Of a stretch of DNA of 64,000 nucleotides, positions 22,050 to 33,400 are shown piece after piece (within the stretch, counting starts at the first letter, position 1; each line of letters starts with the position of its first letter). A program made the translations under genes and the position numbers. Source of the DNA: Pohlia nutans (taxonomy: Eukaryota > Streptophyta > Bryopsida > Bryales > Mniaceae); the NCBI GenBank assembly GCA_022496805.1, contig CM040104.1, positions 3,075,650-3,139,649 of the forward strand. Direction: 5' to 3'. The notes below the pieces were generated by a model. That model worked only from the letters and a program-made list of their open reading frames with translations, searched no databases and was not told the origin of the DNA.

Positions 22050-23386
22050 TTGTAGACCTCATAGTAGAATACATAGTATTTACTAGATACTACAGTACTA
22101 TTCTACTACATAGTATAGTATACTTAGTAGCCTACTCGTACAATACTACTTATTTATACAAAGTATATAGTATAAAATACCCTCAAAAAAAGACCAAAAA
22201 AATACAGATACCAATATGGTATCTATACACAAAGTATATATATTCAAAAAACATACCAAAAAATTAATAAAAAGGTATATACATATACCAAATACTAAAT
22301 ACAAATACATGTCTAGATACGGTACCTTTATACAAAGCATATATCCAAATAATATACCAAAAACAAAGTATAAAACAAAAAAACATACTTATATCAAATA
22401 TAATATACAAATACATTTCAATATACAAAAAACCATTATGCCCAACCAAAACAAAAACACAAAAATACAAAAAAATATATAAACACACCAAAAAATCACA
22501 AAAACTCAAATACTAAAACCCAAAAACACACAACTAATATGACAACATACATCACAAAAAATAAGAAAAACAATAATAAAAATACAAAATACAAAAATCA
22601 CATAAAATTAAAACACCACAAAAGGCCCAAAACATACCATTATAAAAAGCACAAAAACCACAACAAAAACCCAAAAATCACAAAAACATATATACCACAA
22701 AAACCAAAAAAAAATGTAAAACAAAATTTACATTAAAACACTAAAGTATAACTACTTACGGAAACACCAATATAAATCTGAAATACATACAAAAAAATAC
22801 CCTCAATAAAAACAATATAATATATAATTACCAAAAACCTTACATAACCACACCTCAAAACAAAAATAAGCTAAACACCCCAGACAACTTAAAACATAAA
22901 AAACCCTACAAAAAGAATAGAAGAAAAAAACAACAACAACAATGGACTCGGCCTACCGGCCTCGTCCAAAAACAAAAAAAAAAAAAAACAACAACAACAA
23001 CAAGAAACACAACCCAAACACACAAATCACACAAACCAAAACATACAAATCGCACAACAATGGAAGCTGTCCAAGAAACATAGAGAATACAAAATTAGGA
23101 TGCAAATAAAAACCACCCCACACCACAATAATCATACTCAACAAACATTTAACAAAACTAAACAAAATTCATAACAAAAAAAGGTATAATAAAACCACTG
23201 TACATCATAGACTCTAACAAATACATCATATATAATGTCCCATCAAAAAAACCCCAATCCCTCAACACACACAAAAACTTAACACAACACCTATACAAAA
23301 GAAAGAATTCAACAACCTCACCACTCAATATAATACTATACCCTTTTCATCTACATCCCACACTCATACACCAACACAACAAATTA
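22050..23386 (+). other. A-rich spacer between LINE ORF1 and ORF2
   Basis: About 1.3 kb with no long open frame. It starts with short palindromic TATAGTATA/AAAGTATATAG motifs and continues as A/C-rich sequence with many AAAAACA runs. The motif AC-AAAG-ATATA recurs (22160, 22222, 22336). It may be an internal leader for ORF2 translation, but nothing proves it. Confidence 0.5.
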
Positions 23387-26300
23387 ATGCGAAAGACACC
23401 ACAAAAAACACTCAAAACAAATATACACAGATTTAATATACCTCTTAGTAACAAAAAATACAACAAAACAAACACCTCACCTTTTGAAAAAGACATAATA
23501 CAAAACAAAAACATACAATTCTACCAATTATGTCAAAAAACATATAAAAACCACCTAAAACGGGCTCGACCTAGCGACCTCGCCCAAAACCAATCCGATA
23601 AAAAAGAAAAAAAGAAAAACAGAACTATCAAAAAACACAACAAATTACTTCCAAATACCACATATAAAAAACAAATATACACAACATACAAACACATCAA
23701 CATACACATCCAAGACAAAACAAAATCATACACAAGAAAAACAAAAATAAAAATAAAATCAAAACCCAAACCTAACAACAAAAATCATACGACTTTAAAG
23801 CCAAAACATACTAAAAGTAATTATAAAACCAAAAAAGAAAATATAATCCAAAAGTCTCCGTTGAAAAGAAACTTTCTACACCAAATACTTTTATTATGCG
23901 GAGACATTGAAACCAACCCAGGGCCTATGCCCAACTTATTAAAAACACACCCACCTACACATAAAAGAAGATGCAAAACATATTTTATACCATGCACAAT
24001 TAAACTACAACCAGAATACCAACACTTAGCAAAACAATTTTCACCCATCCTAAACAGAACACACCCAAACCATATGGAAGCTAATAATGACTACCCGCAT
24101 TTAACAAACTACATCAACCAAAATCAACATCATCCATCACCACGTATACTATACGCACTCATCACCACAATTAGCCCATCAAAAGAAACATGCGACCATC
24201 TCCTAATACAAATTCCAAACCCTGACTGGATAACAAAACTATTAGAAAAAATGTCCCAACTGGAAAACCTCCCTGAAAGACACATTCTAAATATACATCC
24301 ATACATACAATTTATAAACAATAACCAAAACCTAATAAACCCACCAAATACCATCCACAAAAAAGTTTACAACTTTATTCATCAACACAATGACTCTATA
24401 ACCCTCCAAACCATGATGGATAAATTTCCTTTTCTCCCTACCAACTTATTAGAAGAAACTTTAAAAATACATGAACCATTACACGAATATACTCATCCTC
24501 CACCACTTCCATACATACCCACAATACAACCACAAGAAATACATACAACAAATTATAATACGAGATTTATTACATGGAATGCCTCATCACTAAACACGGC
24601 CCTTCCAAACTTGCATAAACTAATTACCAACACACCTGATGAACCCGCTATCATCACAATACAAGAAACCAAAATAACAGCTACAAAATCTACCAAATAC
24701 ATACAAAACTTATTTCCAAAATACAAATTAATTTTTAACAATACACATGCTTTAACAAGATGTATGCAACAAAGAATACCATACATACCCGCAAGAGGTG
24801 GTCTTCTCACACTAATACATCAAAAATACGCATATCTTGGCAATATCACAAAAATCCCAACCCCCAAAGAAATATCACCTTATCTACAAATAATAAAAAT
24901 AGATAACAAACCACTACAAACTTGGCTAATTCTTCACATGTACATGCCGTCACATATAGAGGACATACAATATATACCAATGATCCAACAAAACATAATG
25001 CAACAAATCAATACACACCCAAATACCACACATATATTATGCGGTGACTTTAATAGAGATATAGCACTTATTGAACGACAAAATGAAACAGACACAACCC
25101 CACCACAAACAGAAGACATAGAATGGAGAACATTTACTAATAATCTTCAATATTAAAATACATCCCAACAGATTGCTCATACTCCAGACAAGGGGGACAA
25201 AACTATAACCAAACCAGCCTAATAGATGGTTACTACATTAAAACACCAGATAATACTCTATATACATCAACTACAGACAATGAACACAACCTTAATTCTG
25301 ACCACTCACCAGTAACATTATGCATACCACCAAACACCTTATTAGCAAGACCCATTCCAATAAAAAATAAAACAACGAGAATTCTAAACCCCATACCACA
25401 AGAAAATATTGAAAAATTCAAAATAGAATACTTTGAAGAAAATGCGCTGCAAATAAACGAACTCATCACAACATTATCAAATGGTCAATTAACAGACGAC
25501 CAATGGCAAGAATCATGTTCAAAACTAGATCACATGATACAAAAAATATCAGACAAAATTCAAGAAACTTGTAATGCACCACCGCTCCCGACATTAACAA
25601 ATTGTACTTCCCAACAAGGAGGCTTCTTACCAAGAAAACTACAAAAAGCATGGAAAAAACACCTGTCTACCTACCATTTAATTAGAAAAACAATCTACAT
25701 AACAAAAAATACACAAAATTGGCAAACACACCCAATTATCGAAGAATTAAAATCCCATACAAATGTAACCATCCCACCACTCCCAACCCAAGAACATAAT
25801 CAACAAGAATGGATCCAATCATTAGTAGAAATTGCCAAGACGGCAAAAATACAAGCTCGTAAAATCACCACAAAATATACCCAAAGTTGTATTAAAAAAG
25901 CAATACTAAAATACAGACAACTATATGACAAAAGTCCAAAAAAATAAAATAAATAAGTTTTCAAGAATCAAGAGACACCACCATTAGATTGCATATTAGA
26001 TAGAAACAACAACATACTAACCAATCCAGAAGACATAGCAAACGAAATACACATACAACAATCAATCAGCAACAGACCTACAGTACCTACATGCTACTAC
26101 CAACCCGAACACCCATCACAACGTACTTGTGGAGTTAAACAATACCCATGGCACGACCTTGATGGATTTGTAATAGAAAAAAGAGGAAACCCACAAATCC
26201 CACTACATAAACACTTTGACAAAGAAATATACGAAATGTGTCTCAAGCATCTATCTAACAACAAAACACCAGGCCCAGACAAAATCCCCAACTTAATACT

Positions 26301-28407
26301 AAAAAATATGCCTGAAAGCTTTCACAAACTACTCTTTTTATTTTTTACTCACTACTACAAACAAAAACAAATCCCAGCCTCATGGAAAATAAGTCTAACC
26401 ATACTACTTTATAAAAAAGGAAGTCCCACACAACTACCAAATTACAGACCAATAGCACTTGCAAACACAATATACAAATTCTTCACTAGTACACTAACAT
26501 ACATATTATCAGCATACGGTGAAAAATTCCAAATCCTACACGATAGCCAAGAAGGATTCAGAGCAGAAAGAAGTACAGCAAGACAATTACAACTCCTCAT
26601 AGCAGCACTAGAAGACGCAAAATTTACAAATCAAGACATATACCTACTATATATAGACTTCAAAAACGCATTTGACTCACTAGATCACGCAAGACTCTTA
26701 GCTATAATGAAAGACCTTGGATACCCAGTAGATGCAATAATGCTAGTTAGAAACATGTACTCCCACTCAAACACCATATTTACCGGAGAACACTTTGGCA
26801 AAACAAAATCAATACCGATTCAAAGAGGAACCATACAAGGAGACACACTTAGTCCATATCTCTTCATAATTTTTCTAGAACCACTCTTGAGATGGCTACA
26901 AAGAGGGGAAAATGGATACACATTTGGTACATCAAAAATAAAAATCAGTTCTGCAGCATACGCAGACGACCTAGCAGCGATATCAAATAATACAAAATCA
27001 CTACAAACACAATTAAATAAAATTGACAAATTCTGTGAATGGGCAGGCATGGACTTGGGAGTCACAAAATGTGCTGTCACGGGTTGCCCAAATAAAACCA
27101 AAATGCAACCAAACAAATTTAAAACCCACATGACAATCCAAAAAATCAGTTACAGAGACCAAACACTACCAGTACTACATCAAAATGAACCTTATGTTTA
27201 CTTAGGAATACAGCTGGTTCCATCACTAAAATGGAAGCTCCAAACACATATTACCACAACTAAAATAATAAACCAATGTAAACAACTATCAAAATGCCCT
27301 GCAACTATCAAACAAAGAATCAGTATGGTGGACAGAGTGATCAGAGCAGGCATAGCCTACAGCTTCTTTGCAGTCCCATACTCACTACCAACCATTAAAA
27401 AACTTGACAAGAAAATTATTGCAATCCAAAAAACAATATGCGGACTACCTAAAAGTACTACAAACATAATAACACAACTTCCTCATGATTTATTTGGACT
27501 AGAAGCCTTCTCTCTAAAAAATGCCTACCTTAGATGCATTGGTGAACAACTTCGAAATGCACTTAACGACAAAAGAAGACTAGGAATAATATATAAAGGA
27601 CTAATACAACACATACTTGCTAAAGCTGGTGGTGCCGAAGACATTCCAAGAATTAAACGCCAAGATTGCACTACATCACCGACAACACGGACATTATTCC
27701 TTCTGAAAACAGCAGGTGGTTTACATTTAAAAAGCACAGATGAAAACTTCCAACTTCATATGACCGAACTAGAACAAGAATGGCGATCTACAGCCATAAC
27801 CGAACTTCCACACTTAGACCCACAACTCTCCATTAAACTATTGTATAAATTAATGGCACACAATATTTACAAAATAAAACATATCACCCTTCCCAATGGC
27901 ACAAAACTAATGTCACCAGAAGAATTTAAAATATACTATCAAAATCCAACTAAATTAGAAAAAAGTGCACTAAGCATAGCAGAACAACTCTTCTGTGAAC
28001 CAAAATGTACCCAAGATTGCCCAAATACATGCCAAATACATTTACCACCCCGCACACTAAAAGAAAAATATAAAATATATGACCATAGAATAATACCAAG
28101 AACACCAATAAACCCCGTACAATTCCCTCAACCACACCAACCACACCAACCAACCCCACCACAAAACATAAAAAACGATCCCATAAGATTCCCCATTCGC
28201 ACAATATTAAACCACAAAACAATTACAACAAAAGACAAATATAAAATATCTAAAAAATACAACACATATTTATGCCAATGGATAGACTCAAACCACATAA
28301 CATACAAAAAATGGTTAGAACAACGCGAATTATTTCCATTAAAGGCCTTATTCGTTAAATTGAGACAAAATTGTCATTTTGAGACTTCAACCCTAAAACA
28401 ATTATAG
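23387..28407 (+). pseudogene. LINE ORF2: 2A peptide, APE endonuclease, reverse transcriptase, Cys cluster; frameshifted
   Basis: It starts at ATG 23387 with a very basic ~170-residue leader, then a 2A motif (ends 23926). The APE endonuclease covers about 24556-25350: TWNASSL, the catalytic Glu in QETKI, GGLL, CGDFNRD and, after a one-base shift at ~25150, DHSP. The RT follows: TPGPDK, NYRPIALAN, motif A DFKNAFD (26657), motif B GTIQGDTLSPYLF (26828) and motif C YADD (26959). A Cys/His cluster CEPKCTQDCPNTCQIH follows near 27990. Breaks: the frame changes near 25150, where TAA ends the first segment; two in-frame stops (25945 and 25954) lie in AAAAAAATAAAATAAATAAG; then the frame is open to TAG at 28405. 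All catalytic motifs that I can see are intact, so the inactivation is recent relative to the age of the fold. Confidence 0.9.
23894..23926 (+). other. 2A ribosome-skipping peptide near the start of ORF2
   Basis: The residues LLCGDIETNPGP match the 2A consensus D(V/I)ExNPGP. At such sites the ribosome skips the last Gly-Pro bond and releases the upstream leader. An ATG follows directly (23927). 2A sequences near the N terminus of ORF2 are known from several non-LTR clades; here it would separate the basic leader from the APE-RT protein. Confidence 0.9.
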
Positions 28408-28411
28408 TCAT

Positions 28412-28465
28412 TTATCGTCGAGTCGACGATAAGATGAGACTCTAACCTTTGGGCAATCAAAGGTT
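28412..28465 (+). promoter_or_regulatory. Double hairpin directly after the ORF2 stop
   Basis: Hairpin 1 is TTATCGTCG-AGT-CGACGATAA (28412-28432), a perfect 9-bp stem that starts five bases after the ORF2 stop. Hairpin 2 is AACCTTTG-GGCAAT-CAAAGGTT (28444-28465), 8 bp, followed by T-rich sequence. GATGAGACT lies between them. A similar arrangement recurs at 28534-28576. Confidence 0.7.
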
Positions 28466-28528
28466 TTTATATATATTAATATATTAAAGTCTTAAATTAC
28501 CGAATAGTCGCAAACCTCAACAGTTATA

Positions 28529-29644
28529 ATGGTTTATCCTCGAGTCGACGATAAAAATGAGACTGCGAAAAGTCTCAATATAACGAATATGGCCTTATTA
28601 AACCTACCAACAGTAATACACTATAATCTAAACTTACTTACAAAATACTACACAGATTATAAAAACAGACACTATCAAAATATCATAAATACACAATTTA
28701 CACCCGAGCAAAATAGAGACACAAGATACATCCCACCCCCAACAATAATCCCCTACATTAAAACATCCACAATTGAATGTAACCCAAAAAGGGACATAGA
28801 CACAAAAAAGTGCACCATTCAAACACAAAATGACAAAACCCACATATACAACGATACCGGTAAGTATATCACCACCATTCCGACTACAAGAATAAAATGG
28901 TTATGGCAACAATATAACAACAACAAATATAACATCCATAGACTAATATCTGCTATACAAGCATTTGAAACAGAAGTAGTTTGGCTATACCAAAGATATG
29001 AACACAAAAACAGCAAAAAAGGTTCAATAAAAACACCATACCATTCCAACTAATATTTTAGACACACTAATAACAACATTTAATATAACACACTCATATT
29101 TTTCCTCACCAATAACATGTTCCATGAAATCCACCCAATTCTACTCAACATTCGCTAGAGACAAAATTTTTGGCTCACTAAGGACAGCCTTTCAATTCAA
29201 ATGGAAAGGATTGGATATGCACACCCAAATGACGCCGAAACAGCACAACAAGCAATACATTGGGCAAGACTAGCAGCAAAACAAGACCCTGAAACTATCA
29301 CCATCTTAGCAATCCCAGACACCAACTGGTACCAAAATCTATCACCATACAACAGACCCTTTCCGGATACGCACGCCATCATACATTATGCCGCGGACAC
29401 CATTACATATGACGAACCAACAATACCACTAGAACCCAACAAAGTCATTACAGCTGGAGCCAGAGGAACCACACACGTCCCCTCAATGAAAGAACTAGAA
29501 ACAAAATTCAACATTTGCGAAACCTCCATAAAACACACATTCAAAGCAATAAATACCATTGCCATACAATATGCCGGATCTATCCTTTTACATAAAAGAC
29601 GTATAGAGAATAATCAAACAATACCAACAGACGTAGTACATTAA
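28529..29644 (+). pseudogene. LINE ORF3: PCIF1/CAPAM-like methyltransferase core fused to a restriction-like endonuclease tail
   Basis: Segments in three frame steps read as one protein: 28529-29050, then a +1 shift, 29031-29210 in the next frame, then back, 29210-29644. In order: a helical region (WLYQRYEH), THSYFSSPITC (near 29094), FYSTFARDKIFGS (to 29177), FQFKWKG, GYAHPND (29213-29233) and ETITILAIPDTNW. These line up in order and spacing with PCIF1 motifs ECFASPLN, CSAFPDTDGYFGS, GSF-ANPPF and LSFIVFIPEW, as I know that family (cap-adjacent N6-methyladenosine methylases). The catalytic NPPF position is HPND here, so activity is doubtful. From VITAGARGTTH (about 29446) onward the sequence matches the endonuclease protein of the LINE relative at 46183-46695. 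Start choice (28529 or 28589) is unsettled. The homology needs a profile search. Confidence 0.7.
28534..28576 (+). promoter_or_regulatory. Second double hairpin before ORF3
   Basis: TTATCCTCGAGTCGACGATAA (28534-28554) is the first hairpin of 28412 again, with one G-to-C change that spoils a pair. It is followed by AATGAGACT-GCGAAA-AGTCTC (6-bp stem, 28559-28576). It overlaps the first ATG of ORF3 (28529) and precedes a second ATG at 28589. Confidence 0.7.
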
Positions 29645-30136
29645 AAGTGAAGGGGTAGTGGTGAAAACCACTGCTAGTCACTCTTTCAAACAACTAGGTC
29701 AACTTGTCTCAGGGGATAGGAAGGGCCGGTTGGTTGGTACAAACTTTTCTGCCATAATAACTTACTAGCAGCACCAAGCCATGTATATCACACCACTGCT
29801 CAACGAGCCCAATTGGTTTCAAACTCGGACCACATAAATGTGATAAAACGCCCTTCACCAACCAAGCAAAGAACTCATGGCTTGGTGATAAAACTTAACT
29901 CTAAACATACCTTTATACAAACTAGCACTCAACCATCATTACTTTACTTTTATCCTTTGTTACTGTTACTGTTACTTTGTTTTGGTTACTATAGTGTCCA
30001 TCCTCGAAAGGGGAGAGTAGTATTGTTCCAATGTCCCTTTGACCGGTGGGCATCGGGTCATTGACATTACGAACGGACACTTTATTCACGCCGGCCCTTT
30101 TTATAGGGTCGGTGTTTCTATCTATCTATCTATCTA
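29645..30136 (+). other. LINE 3' region with conserved terminal stem-loop and TCTA tail
   Basis: About 490 bases that align along their length with 47705-48195 of the second copy. Shared blocks are GTAGTGGT..A.ACCACT, TTCTGCC/TTCCTGCC, CAGCACCAAGCCATG, AAAGGGGAGAGTAGT, GACATTACGAAC and GACACTTTATTCACGCCGG. The last block opens a stem-loop CCGGCCC-TTTTTATA-GGGTCGG (about 30090-30112) just before the (TCTA)n tail. Such 3' structures serve as RT recognition sites in other LINEs; here that is inference. Confidence 0.75.
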
Positions 30137-30246
30137 ACATTTGTTGAAAAGCTATTTTCCAAAAAAATTAATTATTCGGCATGACCTGTTGACCTTCACT
30201 GCCTAGTACAGTAACTCTGACTAACTAATAAAAAGACTTTAAATTT

Positions 30247-30425
30247 CGTTTCTTCTTGTTCAATGTTTACAATTCTTCATCAATTATGGAACAACATCTT
30301 GTTTGTTTCTTCTTATTCGATGTTTTCAATTCTTCATCCATCATGGAACAACATCTTGTTCCTTTCTTCTTATTCGATGTTTACAATTCTTCATCCATCA
30401 TGGTCTCATGGAACATCTTCTTCAA
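30247..30425. repeat. Three tandem ~57-bp repeats
   Basis: Units of the form TTTCTTCTTATTCGATGTTT + ACAATTCTTCATCCATCATGG + AACAACATCTTG, three copies between the LINE tail and the stop codon of the receptor-kinase gene, in its presumed 3' untranslated region. Confidence 0.85.
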
Positions 30426-30453
30426 TTTTTCCATGATTGATGAGTCTTGGTGA

Positions 30454-33400
30454 CTACCGTGCTCGGATCTCACTAAGCTGCACGGCAATGCCGCGATCGT
30501 CCGAACGGCCATGCCGGGGATTTCCAATCATCGCATGATATTGCGAGGACGAGCTGCCACCCTCCAAATCCTCCGAGACGCTGTCCAGGCTATTATCCAC
30601 TGAATTTTTCTGGGACCTCATGCCCGGCTTGTACGCGGGCTCACACTTGCCTTCGCCCAGCACCAGCACTTCCGACTCCGTGTCCCTCTGCAGGATGGAC
30701 ACAATGGGCGCCATGGACGGCCGCCTATCTGCTGCGTTCTGGATGCATAGCAGACACATGTTGATCACGCTTTGCACATCACGTACTTCCTCGTCCGTCA
30801 AGTGCAGCGTCGGGTCGACCAGGTCCAGTAATCTGTCTTGCTCGTGCAAGTTCCAGGCCTGCATCATAGATCACGATAGTATAAATTCAACATACATCAT
30901 CCTCCATACATACATACACTGATAGTTCTTACATACATCATACCGACATCATCCTCCATACATACATACACTGATAGTTCTTACATACATCATACCGACA
31001 TCATCCTCCATACATACATACACTGATAGTTCTTACATACATCATACCGACATCATCCTCCATACATACATACACTGATAGTTCTTACATACATCATACC
31101 GACATCATCCTCCATACATACATACATACACTGATAGTTCTTACATACATCATACCGACATCATCCTCCATGCATACATGACAGTGCTAACATACATGTA
31201 TCCACCATACATACATGTATACATGTATTCTCCATCAGGGTATCCATGCATACAAGTATACACTGATAGTTCTTACATACATCCTCCATGCATACATGAT
31301 GTGCTGTAGAGCATACATGATGTGCTGTATGGATGATGTCTGTAAAAACTCACATACATCATCCTGCATGCAGCACATCATGTATGCACTAACTATTCAT
31401 GTGAGTTCTAACATCATCATAATATACAGTTGACATGGAACTCCATAACCAACCAGCTCTGGAGCGCCCACAATATCAAGTTCAAGTTTCAACCTACAAC
31501 CTTTAAATTAGAAGCCGAATCTCAAGTTTCGATCTACAATGTGTGCTACTAGATCATACATTGTGTGCTACATTTGTTGTCTCTGCCCCACAAGGGAAGA
31601 GACCATGAAAATGCTTCATTTTCAGGAGTTACACGACTCAACACTAAAAATAAATCGTACAAGTAAATTTGGGGTAAATACTAAGACAGACTATTCGATT
31701 AGCCGCTTATTAGCAATGTGGGGAGTAACTCGAGCAATGATATAGCTTGTTATACCACATATAGGAACCGTAGTAATGTCATAGCTAATCCCTTAGCGTT
31801 GCAATCAAATGCAACCATCAATGTGTGATCCTAAGTCGAGTGAATATTCAATTTTCTGTTGATCAAAGGAGGAAAAGATTTATAGACCTCAAATCTATAT
31901 TGATCCTAGCTTTTGGAGACCACACTACTAAGGATCATACATTTTGCGCTATGTCAATTAGCATCATAAGGGAGTAACTAAAGTAACATTTAGACAAAAT
32001 GTTAAGCAACATTTAGGAACCATAATGTTGTTCTAGTTACTCCCCTAATGAAACATAGCTCAATCAATGTATGATTCTAGTAGTGTTAGTGCACTTGAAT
32101 ATAAAAAAAATGGGGGTTTGAAATACACCAATGTATATAATATGACCCATTTACTCTATGGATGCTCATAATTTTATCTCTAGAGTTATGCTGCATGAAA
32201 TGTCATTCTAAGACGTAAGAAGGTATTAGCTGTGCATTAGCTTTAATTCAACCTTGGGTGTTTTTTTAATTAAAGGACTTAGTGAGATTATGAGTGGAGA
32301 AGGGGATCATACCCATTTGGAGAGATAGACTTGGTCTTCAGCGTAAGACTCATCAATGTTTCGTCGACCACTGATGATCTCCAAACACAACACTCCAAAG
32401 CTGTAGACATCCACTTTGTCACTTAGTTGTCCAAGCAATGCATACTCCGGTGCTAAGTATCCTCTGCAAAATTGATCAAATACACAACGGTTAGCGAGGT
32501 TAATTGAAAGAATCTATCAAAGTTGACGAGCATAGGCAAATTCTTGTCACTTAGTGACTAGACAGTCAATCACGCGAACATATCTTCCACAATGAAACCT
32601 TAGAAATATGTTGGAAATATTATTAATATTCCATGAATATTCTAAAATATTTTAGAAATATCCTAGTTGTTCTTGATAAGTGATGGACAAGTGCTCGATG
32701 TTCGTGATGGACATGACATCCATTTGCCCATTCATCATCTATGAAAACCTTGTCTCAAATTAGGGACTACAACATACGTTTAAATGGACAACCTAATGAA
32801 TCTTGGAGCTAATTTCAAAAGAGATGGATATGGTGCTTACTTGGTTCCTGCAACATGAACAGTCATGATGTGAGTTTGTTCATCTGGGAATAACAATGCC
32901 AAACGGAAATCCGCAATCTTGGGGTCCATATTCTTGTCTAACAAAACATTGCTAGCTTTGATATCTCGATGGATGACTCTTGGGTGTGCCAATGCATGCA
33001 AATAATGCAAACCGCGAGCAATGCCCAAACAAATCTTCAGCCGCACAACCCAACTCACCACTTGCCTTCTTGATCCTGAAAATTGCACACAATATAATTC
33101 ACTAGATTCAAATATGATTGATCTAAAACAACCGGTATGCATGTCATTACATTGGACATTGTTACATGACACTAATCGAGAAATCACCACTTGTTGAATG
33201 TGGAATTAATGGATTGTGAAGACGAGGTAGATGAATTCCAAACATACCAAGTAGAATTTGGTCGACATCGTAGTTATCAACGTACTCATAAACCAACAAC
33301 CTTGAGGTCTCACGAAGGCAACATCCTTTTAGGTTCACCAAGTTTCTGTGCTTCATTCCAGTAATAAGAACAACTTCGTTTGAGAATTCATCAAGGCCTT

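Larger units (their letters stand above)
17785..30136 (+). mobile_element. ~12.35-kb non-LTR retrotransposon (LINE), near full length, inactive
   Basis: The 3' end is a (TCTA)n tail at about 30117-30136. ACATTTGTTG follows the tail (30137-30146) and also occurs at 17775-17784, which I take as the target-site duplication; it sets the 5' limit. Order: leader with intron-like segments, ORF1, A-rich spacer, ORF2 (leader, 2A, APE, RT, Cys cluster), double hairpin, ORF3 (PCIF1-like domain plus restriction-endonuclease tail), 3' region. From about 22050 to 29640 the sense strand is extremely rich in A and C and poor in G and T, unlike the leader, ORF1 and the flanks. Stops or frameshifts interrupt every ORF. 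A truncated relative is at 46020-48195. Having an APE plus relics of a restriction-like endonuclease recalls the Dualen type of green algae; I cannot assign a clade from motifs alone. Confidence 0.85.

Noticed and set aside
28408..28580. Hammerhead ribozyme at the ORF2-ORF3 junction
   Set aside because: GATGAG and GCGAAA motifs suggested it, but the conserved CUGAnGA...GAAA core with three stems is not present; only simple hairpins are supported.
30893..31165. CRISPR-like array
   Set aside because: Units are ~52 bp, almost identical throughout and without distinct spacers; it is a minisatellite in a plant intron.
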